From Paenibacillus sp. GM2 (GTDB lineage: Bacteria > Bacillota > Bacilli > Paenibacillales > Paenibacillaceae): a stretch of 64,000 nt of DNA. Shown here one piece after another: positions 44,889-54,484 of the stretch; the stretch's first letter is position 1; each line of letters opens with the position of its first letter. The stretch lies in the NCBI RefSeq assembly GCF_900069005.2, contig NZ_LN831279.1, forward strand, positions 3,182,390 through 3,246,389, given 5' to 3'. Made by a program: the position numbers and the translations under genes. Below the pieces are notes generated by a model that was given only the letters and a program-made list of their open reading frames with translations, had not been told where the DNA came from and made no database searches.

Positions 44889-45872
44889 TTGCATAAGAAG
44901 CTGATGAGGATAACGCTGGCCCTTGCCACGGTATTGGCGCTTACTGCCTGCAGCAGCAAGCATCAAGATCCGGAACTAAATACAAATGCTCAGAACCATG
45001 AAAATGCAAGTGAACAGAATGACCCTTCCAATAAACAGAATAATCCCCTTACAGATCAAGAGGATCAAGCTGCGAAGGTGATAGCCGAGTATAACGCATT
45101 GCTGCAGAGCAATGGCAAGCTGTCAGAGGCGATCAGCTACCTTCAGGAGCATATTCATGAGGTAGCTAAAGAGCAGGCCACGCAAATGCTTCTCTCTCTT
45201 GAGAACGCGCAGATACAAGCGGCACCGGCCCTTGAAGAACGTTATTACGCAGAAGACATTTTGCAGGAGCTGGCCGATAAGGGTGCCTATACGCGCAGTA
45301 TAGAAGACATCATCTCCCAATTACCGGATGGCAAGCTGAAAGATTTGCTGTCGGAGACACAAGACAATGGCTATTTTCTCTATTCCGTTGAGGGGATGTT
45401 CTTTCCAGTTATCGACTACGAGACTTATACTCCATACGAGGATGAAATTAATGAGGATATCGCCGCTTATTTCAAGCTAAAGGCCAAGGACACCCAAGCA
45501 CCGGCGCTTCGTGACGCGGCGATTGCCGTCAGCCTGGAAGAGCTTCTGAATCGAGCGCTTGATGCCGAGGACTTCATGACAAATTACCCTTCCTCTCCCC
45601 GTTCTAAAGAAATGAAGGTCTTGTTTCAACAGTATAAGGGGGCTATTTTCTTCGGAAGCGATAATAGCCAATTATTCGACTATTCTACCCATATCATGAA
45701 TGATGAAGCTCAGAAGACCTATAATGCTTATGTTGGTAAAACTGAGGCCAGCCAAAGCCAGCTTCTTAGGGAGCTCAAGCAATATATGGATGCCGCGGCC
45801 AAGGACGGTTATAAGGATTCGGATACACTAAAGCAAATGCGTGAGAAGTTTTTGGAGATAGAGCCTGAGTAG
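44889..45872 (+). CDS. Hypothetical lipoprotein
   Basis: The 327-aa protein starts at TTG with AAGGAGG 9 nt upstream. The signal peptide ends in lipobox LALTAC (Cys21), then a low-complexity Asn/Gln/Glu linker of about 35 residues and a mostly helical domain. No known domain is recognised. It is expected on the outer membrane face. It lies 89 nt behind the GH9 gene, without a terminator between, so it may share that transcript. Confidence 0.85.
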   Translation: MHKKLMRITLALATVLALTACSSKHQDPELNTNAQNHENASEQNDPSNKQNNPLTDQEDQAAKVIAEYNALLQSNGKLSEAISYLQEHIHEVAKEQATQMLLSLENAQIQAAPALEERYYAEDILQELADKGAYTRSIEDIISQLPDGKLKDLLSETQDNGYFLYSVEGMFFPVIDYETYTPYEDEINEDIAAYFKLKAKDTQAPALRDAAIAVSLEELLNRALDAEDFMTNYPSSPRSKEMKVLFQQYKGAIFFGSDNSQLFDYSTHIMNDEAQKTYNAYVGKTEASQSQLLRELKQYMDAAAKDGYKDSDTLKQMREKFLEIEPE

Positions 45873-45887
45873 ACATCAAATGATGAA

Positions 45888-45947
45888 GCAACCCGAAAGA
45901 GAAGCACCTTTGTTAGAAAGGAGGCTTCACTTCCGGGTTTTTGTTGC
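45888..45947. terminator. Bidirectional terminator between lipoprotein and DMT genes
   Basis: GCAACCCG...CGGGTTTTTGTTGC with inner GAAGC/GCTTC and CCTTT/AAAGG pairs makes a long hairpin with T-tail on the plus strand; the lipoprotein and DMT genes converge on it. Confidence 0.88.
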
Positions 45948-45948
45948 G

Positions 45949-46875
45949 CTAAGCTAGTAAACGCAGTAGCAAAATGCCTATCAGCGCGGTTGACAATCCC
46001 AAGACCTCACGCCGCGCCATCGACTCCTTCAGATAGAATCGGGCATACAGCAATACGAACACAACGTTCATGGCGCTGATCGCCGAGACGATCCCGGTCA
46101 CTCCCCCACGAAAAGCCGGGATCAGGAAGATCATGCCGGCGATATTGGAGATCCCGACAAACAGCCCCCAGCTCAGCGTCTTGCCGCGGCTCCATTGCAC
46201 AGGAGCGGAAGCTGTTGCAGGAGAAGCTGCACTCGATGCAGAGCCTTCAGTCTCTGTGACTGCACTAATGGCCACCTGCTTGGAGGTTCTGTACTGGCTT
46301 ATGGCCCACTGCGCGCCAAACAGCACCGCTCCCGTTCCGTACATCACGGATAACAAGGGAAGCGTAGACGCACCCGACAGCGTAGCCTGCTTGGAGGTTA
46401 GATCAGTCATGCCAAAGAATAGCATGGTCAGAATCCCCCATTGGATGCCTTTTAGTTGTCCCAGCTTTAAATCCTGGGAGTACTTAATTAGCAACAGTCC
46501 GAGAATAACCACGACAAAGGAAACAATCTGCCACAGATTCAACGTCTCTCCCCACAACAGATATGCCATAATCACTACAACCACGGGCGGAAGTCCGGTG
46601 AATAAAGCGATCAACGATGCTTTGCCAACCGCATAGCCTTTATACATGGAAGCATTGGCGATGAAGGAGAATCCGCCCATTAACAGACCGATGATCGCTC
46701 CATTATTCCAGGCTTGACCTGCAAACACATTGCTGACCAGTGCTATGATAGTTCCCGACAAATAAACGCCAAATAACAGTAAATTCCGATCAAGCGGACG
46801 CTGGGACGTCCATTGGTACAAGATTCCCCGCATCCCAAAGCATGTTGCCGCAGCCATAGCAAAGACAAACCACAT
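45949..46875 (-). CDS. DMT-superfamily (EamA) transporter
   Basis: The 308-aa membrane protein has ten predicted helices in two EamA halves (MYKGYAVGKASLIALFTGLP in the first, GGVTGIVSAISAMNVVFVLL in the second) joined by a polar Ala/Ser-rich linker of about 30 residues. DMT proteins usually export small metabolites. AGGAGG precedes the ATG. The substrate is unknown. Confidence 0.9.
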   Translation of the reverse strand: MWFVFAMAAATCFGMRGILYQWTSQRPLDRNLLLFGVYLSGTIIALVSNVFAGQAWNNGAIIGLLMGGFSFIANASMYKGYAVGKASLIALFTGLPPVVVVIMAYLLWGETLNLWQIVSFVVVILGLLLIKYSQDLKLGQLKGIQWGILTMLFFGMTDLTSKQATLSGASTLPLLSVMYGTGAVLFGAQWAISQYRTSKQVAISAVTETEGSASSAASPATASAPVQWSRGKTLSWGLFVGISNIAGMIFLIPAFRGGVTGIVSAISAMNVVFVLLYARFYLKESMARREVLGLSTALIGILLLRLLA

Positions 46876-47143
46876 TTCTCTCGTCCTCCTACTTCAACTT
46901 TCTCTCTATTTATGTATTTTCCTTGATACCGCAAGCAGCTCATAGAAAAAAAGCTGACACCTCCGCGTCAACCCTATTTCTTGACATGATTATGTATGAA
47001 AAGCCCTCTTTAAATGCTTATTATATGAAACTCTTAAACGTTGATTATACACTAGAATTGGAAGAAGAGGTAGGGTAAATAATGTGGATATGCAGTACTC
47101 CATACGGACACTTTATTCCGCGGATGAATGCTTATCTAGGTAT

Positions 47144-47172
47144 AGGCAAGCCGGAGGTACTCCGGCTTGCCT
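47144..47172. terminator. Perfect hairpin downstream of the large exported-protein operon
   Basis: AGGCAAGCCGGAG and CTCCGGCTTGCCT form a perfect 13-bp stem with a 3-nt loop, 22 nt after the stop of the 1143-aa gene. No T-tail follows on either strand, so it may be an mRNA-stabilising structure rather than a classical terminator. The rest of 46876-47143 shows no gene. Confidence 0.55.
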
Positions 47173-47193
47173 GGTCTTCGAGTCATTCTTCCA

Positions 47194-50100
47194 TCAATGC
47201 GTCACTCGGGATTGAAAATCATCCCGGCTCGATTTGTTGGCGTGGTACAGAACCCCGTCCCCATTCTCCAGTTCAAACGTATTGCCGTAGGCATCCTGAA
47301 CCTTGGACTGGAAACCTTCCATCTCCCACTGATTCTGACGCTTCACGCCCCTGATCACTTTGTTCATCTCCGGAGCGTGAATATACTGCAGATGCGGCTC
47401 GTCCAGCTTGCCGTCCCGGATACTTTCGATATCAAAGTTCACCAGAATGTACCCATTCTTATAACGGTTCTGCAGGAATATCTGCGATTTATTATCCAGC
47501 TTCCCATTCTTCCGGTGATATTCCTGCAGTGATTCCCCGGCCTTCACAATATACGGAGCAGCCGGCAGGCTATATTCTCCATACCACTGCTGAATCGAGG
47601 CGTTCGCCCGCTGCGCATCCACCACCTGCGGCATCGCTACTCCCTGATATTCCTTCTTCGGTCCAATCATCGTCCGCAGCTGCTCCGGCAGTAACAGCAA
47701 ATCATAGCTCCCCACCGGCGTCTTCTGTAATGTGACTTTATCGACGTATTCACTTACGTACTGCTCCAGACTTTTCTGACCGCGTAACCATGCGGGTTCA
47801 TACAGATAATATTTATACTTTGCCGTATCCTGCAAACTCGTTACTGGAACATTCCGCAAGCGCTCATTCAAGATTACATAACGGCTGACCTTATCATCCT
47901 TCGAGCCGATTTTGACAAATGGCTGACTGTTCGTGCTGTAGTATAAATCCACCTGCTCTCGTACCTTTCCGTCATGACTCACAAAGTAAAAGGTCGGTGT
48001 GATGCGGATTCCATCCAGCTTCTCGAACATATTGCCCTTGGTCTTCAGATCAAACTTGAAATGGTAGCCAGTCTTGATCGATACGTTCTTATAGCCTTGA
48101 AACGGGTGACTTCCTGGGCGAATGAGTACGCTGTACGGGGATTGATTCCCTCTCGGGTCTCCATCAATTTTCCCCATCCCTACCCAGTAGGACACTCCTG
48201 TTGGTTCTGCTGCTCCCTTGCCTTGACGGAATACATTCTCCCAGTTGTAATCGGCGATGTCAGTAATATGGAAATCATACAGCCGGCCGATCACCTCTAC
48301 GGATACTTGGTCCAGGGCCATGTGATTCACCAGATCCAGGTTGGCATCATCCTGGGCCGGAATATCATCAGGATTGCCACCTGGAGCATTCTCCGCAATA
48401 TTTCGGAAATACACCTGATAATCTCCTTCATCGACCCAGACTGGTAGGAAGAAGGTTGCTTCCTCCTGATTCACAGGAACCTCGATCCATGTTCCCTTGG
48501 GGACAAAGGTCTGGAAGCCGCTGCTCTCTCCCATATAGACATCGAACTCGAACTTGACCTGCTTCGATCTGAAATACTTGGCATAATCCCGATTCCCGTA
48601 TCCGGGGTAATTGCTCTCATTTAAATGCTGGCCCGAGGTCGGAATTTTCACTATGAACGGCCGCTCCAAAATAAGGGCCGACCGCCTCTCATTCGGCTTC
48701 GTCTTCTGGTTATGTGCTGCATCATCCGATACTGACGAGTAGTTGACGACCGGGGTATGGACCGTGACGTTATTAATCCGGTTGATAGAAAACTCTTTCC
48801 CGCCGCTTCCGCCAACGTTTTCAGGCAGTAAATCATAATATATAGTTCCTGTACCTGGTGTCTTCGCCTTATTCAATAGAGATCGACTAATCAGGAGACG
48901 ATCCTGGTATAATACCCTGTCCCCAATTGGCTCGGGTGGAGGGATGCTTCCTGGCGTAGGCCCACTTCTTAACACGGTCACATCATCCATAATGATCTCA
49001 CTATTAAAGATAACAAGATCATTTTTAACATCAGGGTCATCCGTCTGAGACTCTGCCATTCCTAGTAATTGGGAAGTATCATCCGGTGGCGACGGTCGCT
49101 CATAGCCTCCTACAACGGTAGGTGGGTCAAAGATGATCGTCCCGGACTCCTTCGGCATAACATGGTCTTCTACCCTGTCGCTATTATCTAATAGCACATC
49201 CGGAGGATCATAAGCATCTGGCCATAATGTAACCTCGCCATCCGGGAGAGCATAATTTCGCATTTCTGCTCGGTCAATGCCGTACACCTCTAGATTTTTG
49301 ATTTGCCAATAGTCATAGTCCCTTGTAAATTCAAAGGTATATGTCTTATGCTCCGTATCATACATATCGATATCGGGCTGTGGCACAGGGTTCCCTTCCG
49401 CATCCGTTGTATCCGGCTGCTTCTCCTTCCATTCAAGTTCGTATTCAACATCTACCTTGCATTTATATTGAACCTTACCTTGCATATTGCCAAATGTATG
49501 TTGATATAAGTAATTGAGTCCCCATGCATTCGTGTATAGATACTCCGAAGTAGGAATTGCCTGCTCAACATCGAACCTGTAGGGATAATTCCATAAATCA
49601 TCCGCCAGAATAACGCCGGTCGCTTCTGGATCCATCACAGATGATTGTGGAGCAGCCACTTCTCCAGGTGGTGGAAGAGTCCATTCACAGTCTCCCTCTC
49701 CCCCTCCACACCCAGGAAGGGTAGGATCTTTGCTGCATTCCGGAACATCTTCCTTCCAAACTGAAACAACGTAGGTCCCTTGTAGATCGACCGTGAAATT
49801 TCGTTCAAATACTTTAGGATCTCCATTAGCCAATACCTGCTCAAATTTCCGATCAGAAGGTTTGTTCATTGAAGCCAGGTATGACTTGACAATAGAGTAG
49901 TTTTTTCCGTTATAGCTCAGTTTCTCCTGACCTTTGTTAATCGTATATTTTATGTCTTCTTCTCTCTTGTATTCTCCAACCTTTTCCGTTTTAAAGGGGC
50001 GTTTCGGATCATCCTTCTTGTCGGTAACATATACATGCTCTACCGGAAATAGAGCACTGTCATAAGTAGCCTCAATGTCGAAATATTCGTCAAGATCATC

Positions 50101-50625
50101 GCGATGAGCCCAAGATTCCGCATTTTTTATTCCCTGCAAGGAGTACCAGGGACCACTTCTTTTATTACCGTTTCCATCAATCGATATCATGACGGCACTT
50201 AAAAATAGTTTTCCCCCTTGCTTGATATCCCCCATCCCATTATCCAACAAACCTTTCGTAACCTTCGCCTCTGGAACCTCGAAGAAGGTCGTTACCGGTT
50301 TTCCAGGGGTAGGAGGGTTTGGATTTTGTCCTGTTTGTTTTACATCCTTTGTACCCTCGAAGGTTACAAATTTTCCACTAGCCGTGGGCCGACAATCCTC
50401 CTTGTTTTTTCCTTTCCACGTACAAACCTCATCGGTTCTAATCGTCCAGCCTATCGTTTTATAGCGGATGGAAGAACTGGCGGCGGTCGAGGTAATACTA
50501 AATTTGAGAGCGCCGTTTTCTATAAGTACATCTATCTTGGCCTCAACTTTATTAATAAATAGATTTGAGAATAATAGGGTAAACAATACAATAATTGAAA
50601 TTGACTTCCTATGTTTATTAATCAT
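47194..50625 (-). CDS. Very large exported protein of unknown function
   Basis: The 1143-aa protein starts with a signal peptide (hydrophobic core ISIIVLFTLLFSNLFI, cleavage near VEA-KID). The mature part is rich in beta structure and aromatic residues, with Pro-rich linkers (PNPPTPGKP, GSIPPPEPIG), a Cys cluster near residue 325 (KDPTLPGCGGGEGDC) and a C-terminal region near AAPYIVKAGESLQEYHRKN. It has no catalytic motif I recognise. It resembles, from memory, the DUF5704-type surface proteins of Paenibacillus; that is uncertain. It is 7 nt behind the stalk-domain gene, so they form one operon and probably work together at the cell surface. Confidence 0.85.
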   Translation of the reverse strand: MINKHRKSISIIVLFTLLFSNLFINKVEAKIDVLIENGALKFSITSTAASSSIRYKTIGWTIRTDEVCTWKGKNKEDCRPTASGKFVTFEGTKDVKQTGQNPNPPTPGKPVTTFFEVPEAKVTKGLLDNGMGDIKQGGKLFLSAVMISIDGNGNKRSGPWYSLQGIKNAESWAHRDDLDEYFDIEATYDSALFPVEHVYVTDKKDDPKRPFKTEKVGEYKREEDIKYTINKGQEKLSYNGKNYSIVKSYLASMNKPSDRKFEQVLANGDPKVFERNFTVDLQGTYVVSVWKEDVPECSKDPTLPGCGGGEGDCEWTLPPPGEVAAPQSSVMDPEATGVILADDLWNYPYRFDVEQAIPTSEYLYTNAWGLNYLYQHTFGNMQGKVQYKCKVDVEYELEWKEKQPDTTDAEGNPVPQPDIDMYDTEHKTYTFEFTRDYDYWQIKNLEVYGIDRAEMRNYALPDGEVTLWPDAYDPPDVLLDNSDRVEDHVMPKESGTIIFDPPTVVGGYERPSPPDDTSQLLGMAESQTDDPDVKNDLVIFNSEIIMDDVTVLRSGPTPGSIPPPEPIGDRVLYQDRLLISRSLLNKAKTPGTGTIYYDLLPENVGGSGGKEFSINRINNVTVHTPVVNYSSVSDDAAHNQKTKPNERRSALILERPFIVKIPTSGQHLNESNYPGYGNRDYAKYFRSKQVKFEFDVYMGESSGFQTFVPKGTWIEVPVNQEEATFFLPVWVDEGDYQVYFRNIAENAPGGNPDDIPAQDDANLDLVNHMALDQVSVEVIGRLYDFHITDIADYNWENVFRQGKGAAEPTGVSYWVGMGKIDGDPRGNQSPYSVLIRPGSHPFQGYKNVSIKTGYHFKFDLKTKGNMFEKLDGIRITPTFYFVSHDGKVREQVDLYYSTNSQPFVKIGSKDDKVSRYVILNERLRNVPVTSLQDTAKYKYYLYEPAWLRGQKSLEQYVSEYVDKVTLQKTPVGSYDLLLLPEQLRTMIGPKKEYQGVAMPQVVDAQRANASIQQWYGEYSLPAAPYIVKAGESLQEYHRKNGKLDNKSQIFLQNRYKNGYILVNFDIESIRDGKLDEPHLQYIHAPEMNKVIRGVKRQNQWEMEGFQSKVQDAYGNTFELENGDGVLYHANKSSRDDFQSRVTH

Positions 50626-50632
50626 TGACTAT

Positions 50633-51754
50633 CTACTCTTTGCTTATTTGTGACTCTTCTAAAATACTTGCGTTAACAGTAACCTTTAATGTTGGTCCCC
50701 AGTAACCTCCTACATTTGTTCCAATGGGAAAGTCTACATAACCGGAATACCATACTCCTTTTTGAAAGTTGAAACCTTCTTCACTCCACCCTTCAGAAGT
50801 ATCAAATATAAGCTGTTTAGATTTACTAAAGTTATTAAATTTAAATTTGACTGTTGATCGAACATAATAATAACCATATCCATTCGCAAATATCATTGAA
50901 GGTTCGGGGACGAGAGTTCCTTCGATTTGTATTTTATTTTTTATAGCCCAATTCGTATATTGTTTCAAGTCTTTATAAACAGCACTTTTCTCAAGTTCAG
51001 ATGCATACTTAATCATATGAGTGCTCATATCCCTGATCCATTGATCATCAATCGTTCTGTAGTCCACATTTAATAAGAGATTCCCGTACTCCTGAATATG
51101 CGACATCCAAATATCTATATTCTCTTGGGTAAATTCCGGTAATTGATATAGTGTCGATGAAACTCTTGCTTTCCCCTCACGATAATACGGATACTTCATC
51201 TCATATAAACTGTTTGGAATGTCAGCCAGAATATACGGGTAGTCTTTATAGTTCTTTGGAAGGTTGGTTGTACGGATTTTCCGCCCATATGGATCGACCG
51301 CTCCAATCTCTTTCCCCGGGGTTTTAATAATGATTATGTTTCTCTCTTCATCCCACTCCACTTCCCCTTTCAATACTTCACTGACAACCTGCAAAGGAAC
51401 CATGACTGTTCCATCCTTTTGCAGTACCTTCGCTGGCAGGTTGATTGTGTTGCCTGCAGCTATAGCTGTAGATGATCCTACCGTTAAGGTCAGATCAATT
51501 CCTTCCTTCTGAATTTGCAGAGATTTAGATGCGTTATTCCAGCTTACCTTGGCTCCTAATTTATCCGTTACAAAGCGGATCGGAACCATCGTTACTCCAT
51601 TTTCCTGATACGGAATTGCTCCCTTCATTCCCTTTACATATATGTACTTTTCTCCATCCATCATTAGCTCGACCGGTTTCCCCGCCGCCAATGCCACATT
51701 TGCAATCATTAAACTTGCTATGAATATCCCGACTATTGTAGTAAGTCTTTTCAT
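50633..51754 (-). CDS. Exported stalk-domain protein (copper amine oxidase N-terminal-like domain)
   Basis: The 373-aa protein has a signal peptide (cleaved near ANVALA-AGK) and one stalk domain: VTMVPIRFVTDKLGAKVSWN, then GTVMVPLQVVSEVLKGEVEW, the copper-amine-oxidase-N repeat used in many Bacillales surface proteins as an interaction module, with no oxidase domain here. The C-terminal 230 residues are unrecognised. GAGAGGAG precedes the ATG. It is the first gene of a two-gene operon. Confidence 0.88.
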   Translation of the reverse strand: MKRLTTIVGIFIASLMIANVALAAGKPVELMMDGEKYIYVKGMKGAIPYQENGVTMVPIRFVTDKLGAKVSWNNASKSLQIQKEGIDLTLTVGSSTAIAAGNTINLPAKVLQKDGTVMVPLQVVSEVLKGEVEWDEERNIIIIKTPGKEIGAVDPYGRKIRTTNLPKNYKDYPYILADIPNSLYEMKYPYYREGKARVSSTLYQLPEFTQENIDIWMSHIQEYGNLLLNVDYRTIDDQWIRDMSTHMIKYASELEKSAVYKDLKQYTNWAIKNKIQIEGTLVPEPSMIFANGYGYYYVRSTVKFKFNNFSKSKQLIFDTSEGWSEEGFNFQKGVWYSGYVDFPIGTNVGGYWGPTLKVTVNASILEESQISKE

Positions 51755-51992
51755 TATTCGTACTCCTCTCTTTTGTTTGGTAAATCAATATCATCCTGCT
51801 TCCTACATAACAGTTAAATAGTACCATATCGTTTTTAAAAATGTTGTCGTTTATTGTCGGCATTGGATTGTTTCTGTAACCAAAACCCTGTTATTACTTG
51901 CATTACTAGTTCTATCCGTCTATATCTGTAGACCTCTTCAAACGTAATCATTGGATTTGATTGGATTTAAGATAATAGGAGGTAGCACATCG

Positions 51993-52032
51993 AAAAGAAA
52001 AACCTTGAAAGGCTAGCAGCCAATCAAGGTTT
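51993..52032 (-). terminator. Cassette-type terminator repeat (copy 1)
   Basis: AAACCTTGA/TCAAGGTTT arms (52000-52008, 52024-52032) around GGCT-AGCC, with a T-tail on the minus strand. The same sequence follows immunity genes further right, so this copy marks an older end of the Rhs cassette array. The rest of 51755-52299 is AT-rich with no gene I can support. Confidence 0.75.
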
Positions 52033-52299
52033 AGATATTTTACAAGGAAGAAAAATATATGCAAAAAAGAAATCGTGGAGAGATTAAACTTATCTCAGAT
52101 CTTAATTGGAGTCTTCTTATTAATAAATCGGCAGTTTGCACTTTCTCTCGACTTCTTTGGCTAACCCATTACAATGAAAATTTCAGAAAATTAATATATT
52201 GCATATAATCTTCATTTTGTTACAATAGTTAAAATATTACTTTTCAACCTTAACTTTTTCTTCTGTTACTCCATAATAAGAAGGGAGGTGAAATAATTA

Positions 52300-52653
52300 A
52301 TGAAAAAAGTTGTATTAATCTTATTACTGGCGTTATTCTCCTTCTCTACTAGCGCATTTGCTGCTTATACTGCAACATCACATGATATGTCAGTCAGTCA
52401 AACAGCTCAATATAAATTGAGTGTCGGACTATGGAGCTCTACGAATGAAACTGTTGAGTTATCTCTTTATTCCAAAGGGCCTTCCGGTCAACTTAGTCAA
52501 GTCTTCTCAATTACTGCAAATATTGGACCAACCTCTTCAAGTCCTGTCGAGTATTCAGTAGGTTATCTTAGTCCAGGAACTTATGTCCTTAAAGGACAAT
52601 TCCAAGGATCATATGGCAGTCTAGGGCCTGTTAGTTTGAATCAAGTTTATTAA
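52300..52653 (+). CDS. Small secreted protein of unknown function
   Basis: The 117-aa protein has a clear signal peptide (MKKVVLILLLALFSFSTSA, cleavage near AFA-AYT). The mature domain of about 95 residues is Ser/Thr-rich and predicted beta (YKLSVGLWSSTNETVELSLY, then YLSPGTYVLKGQFQGS), without Cys or known motifs. GGGAGGTGA gives a very strong RBS, and a strong terminator follows, so it is expressed alone. It lies on the opposite strand at the far end of the toxin array. Confidence 0.8.
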   Translation: MKKVVLILLLALFSFSTSAFAAYTATSHDMSVSQTAQYKLSVGLWSSTNETVELSLYSKGPSGQLSQVFSITANIGPTSSSPVEYSVGYLSPGTYVLKGQFQGSYGSLGPVSLNQVY

Positions 52654-52658
52654 TATTC

Positions 52659-52702
52659 AAAAACGACCAGGCGTATTATTTCAATCGTTTGGTCGTTTTT
52701 TT
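52659..52702 (+). terminator. Intrinsic terminator of the small secreted protein gene
   Basis: AAAAACGACCA (52659-52669) pairs with TGGTCGTTTTT (52690-52700), followed by T residues. Long A and T flanks make it bidirectional. Confidence 0.92.
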
Positions 52703-52921
52703 GGGGGCCAAATAGCCAGCATATTTTCTTATATCGTATAAAAATAGTACATCCCTTATATCTTGTTATAATAAATAGACCAATCATGTTACTTCTAACC
52801 CTTAACGGCCTATTTTCACTTACGGAATAGAGTTTAATGAGCTCATTCGTCACCCAGTAAATAAGAAACCATGAAAGACACGAAACCAATCAAGGTCATA
52901 ATGTTTATTCCTCTTCATAGC

Positions 52922-53047
52922 TCATTTTAATGTATCTCCCAATTTATAGGTATCCAAATTCATCATACCCATTTTAAATTCTGCCTCTGTATTTACGATA
53001 GCAGAGCATTTTGGACATTCTATGCTAATTAATAGTAAGTTATACAT
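52922..53047 (-). pseudogene. Zinc-ribbon-like remnant of a small protein, possibly an old immunity gene
   Basis: A 41-codon minus-strand frame reads ISIECPKCSAIVNTEAEFKM then MNLDTYKLGDTLK. One CxxC pair and the following pattern resemble small zinc-ribbon proteins found in bacterial toxin loci, but the second half is missing and there is no RBS. A relic of the AACCAATCAAGGT terminator arm lies just downstream (52886-52900), as after the intact immunity genes. I read it as a fossil cassette end. Confidence 0.45.
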
Positions 53048-53135
53048 GATAATATCCCACTATTTTTCACATATTACACCAATCCCCTGCTCATTCCAAC
53101 CAATATTCTTCACATGATTACAAGCAACTTCAGGT

Positions 53136-53363
53136 TAAGTACGATTTACTAAAAGTATGCCGCATGTGAGCCGATGTCTGGATAACCAGCCTATTGAACG
53201 CTTTTGGGGTGCTTTTAAGACGGAAAGCTTTTATCTGACGAAACATGATACCTATGAAGATGTCCTCGAAGACGTGGGAAAGTATATCCGCTACTTCAAC
53301 AATTTCCGCTATACAGAACGATTAAATGGCTTGTCTCCTAACGAATATCGACGGGCTGCATAA
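53136..53363 (+). pseudogene. IS3-family transposase, C-terminal fragment
   Basis: About 70 residues remain: CLDNQPIERFWGAFKTESFY, then VGKYIRYFNNFRYTERLNG and LSPNEYRRAA. This is the C-terminal part of the DDE integrase core, including the Glu region (IERFWG), as in IS3/IS150 OrfB. The first two catalytic Asp are absent, so it is inactive. Confidence 0.85.
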
Positions 53364-53458
53364 TGACGAAAGAAAAATAAAAAACCTCAGCTCTGTAAAA
53401 ATTGAACTGAGGGAACTAACGATTTTTTTGCACTGTCTACGTGACAGGGGGCACTTCA
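53136..53458 (+). mobile_element. Right-end fragment of an IS3-family insertion sequence
   Basis: The fragment keeps the end of a transposase gene and the right terminal repeat (GTCTACGTGACAGGGGGCA, ending near 53458), which matches IS3/IS150-type ends (TGCCCCCTGTCA inverted). The left end and most of the transposase are missing. Confidence 0.75.
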
Positions 53459-53597
53459 GTTCAAGTAGGAAAGAGCTTTTTAGAAGTTTATAAAGTTTCT
53501 CAAGTATTTATTGTTTGGTTTGTTGATTGTTTTGTACGACCTAATTGTTGGGATTGTAAAGATTATAGACAAAATGTTGGCGCAACCCCCATGGGTT

Positions 53598-54001
53598 CTA
53601 AATATCCACTCGTTCTATTTTTTCTATAAAGTCTTCAAAAGTCTCTGCTAATGGAAATATTGCATGATCAATACTCTCAAATGCACGTTCATAGCACCAT
53701 AATATAACCTTCGGTGGTAAATTTCGGTCAAGAAAGGGTAGACATACATAATCATCATACCCCGTTCGCAATAGGGATACTACCATCCTTCATCAAATCT
53801 CTATATTCGGTATAAACTTGAAAAATGCTCTCCTCTTCAGAGTCAAATTCTAATACCTTAATTATTGAAATAGAGCCGATTTCATAGTTCAGTACAAGTT
53901 TCGCCATTAAAGATAAAATTGGATATATAATCCATTTTCTCTTCGAAATTATTTGGGAATTTCACATTTAAAGCCTCCTCTAATTTAGTAATACTTTGCA
54001 T
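53598..54001 (-). pseudogene. SUKH (SMI1/KNR4) immunity protein, frameshifted
   Basis: Reading three frames in turn rebuilds one SUKH protein: MQSITKLEEALNVKFPNNFE and FIFNGETCTEL, then EIGSISIIKVLEFDSEEESI and YTEYRDLMKDGSIPIAN, then GYDDYVCLPFLDRN and ending AETFEDFIEKIERVDI. The last part has the conserved SUKH core. At least two frameshifts (near 53905 and 53775) inactivate it. SUKH proteins neutralise diverse nuclease toxins; this one sits directly downstream of the decayed toxin tip at 54078-54465. Confidence 0.8.
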
Positions 54002-54077
54002 ATTAATCACCGCCATAAAAGGAAATTGTGAGTCTCTATTAGTCTTTGTTGGCTTTTTTTCAAGATTAATAAAAACC

Positions 54078-54465
54078 CTACGCGACCAGTCGGAGTATCT
54101 GGTTACTTTTATTAAATGGATATTCTTTTTTATAAACCATTACGTTGTGGTCTTTATTATAGGCCACCGAATCTGGATGTAATAAAGTATCTTCTCTTAA
54201 TTTGGCAACATCTATATCTTTTCCAAATTGTGTTTTTACTAGTAGTCGATTGAACATTTGAATTATATAAATGTTTTTCAGAATGAGTAGGAAAGAAATC
54301 TGCGGCATTCATGCCTCCATTTTCTTTATAAAATTCCTCAGGAATGGAGTTATCAAGTTTTTCCTTCACCTCACACTTAAACAACCCCAGCGGATTCACA
54401 TACTTCACCGAATCCCCGTTGACATAAGCATAACGGTTAAAGGTTTGCCCATCTCTTATTCCCGA
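54078..54465 (-). pseudogene. Decayed Rhs tail module: core end plus toxin tip (module 3)
   Basis: A short piece of the Rhs core end remains (AYVNGDSVKYVNPLGLFKCE), followed by a tip split by a frameshift near 54250: THSEKHLYN in one frame, then QFGKDIDVAKLREDTLLHPD in the other, finishing VMVYKKEYPFNKSNQ. The SEKHLYN and GKDxDVxKLRxxT motifs also occur in the tip of the full-length Rhs protein, so both belong to one toxin family. It has no start and cannot be expressed. Confidence 0.8.
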
Positions 54466-54484
54466 ATCGTCATCCTTACTGTTC

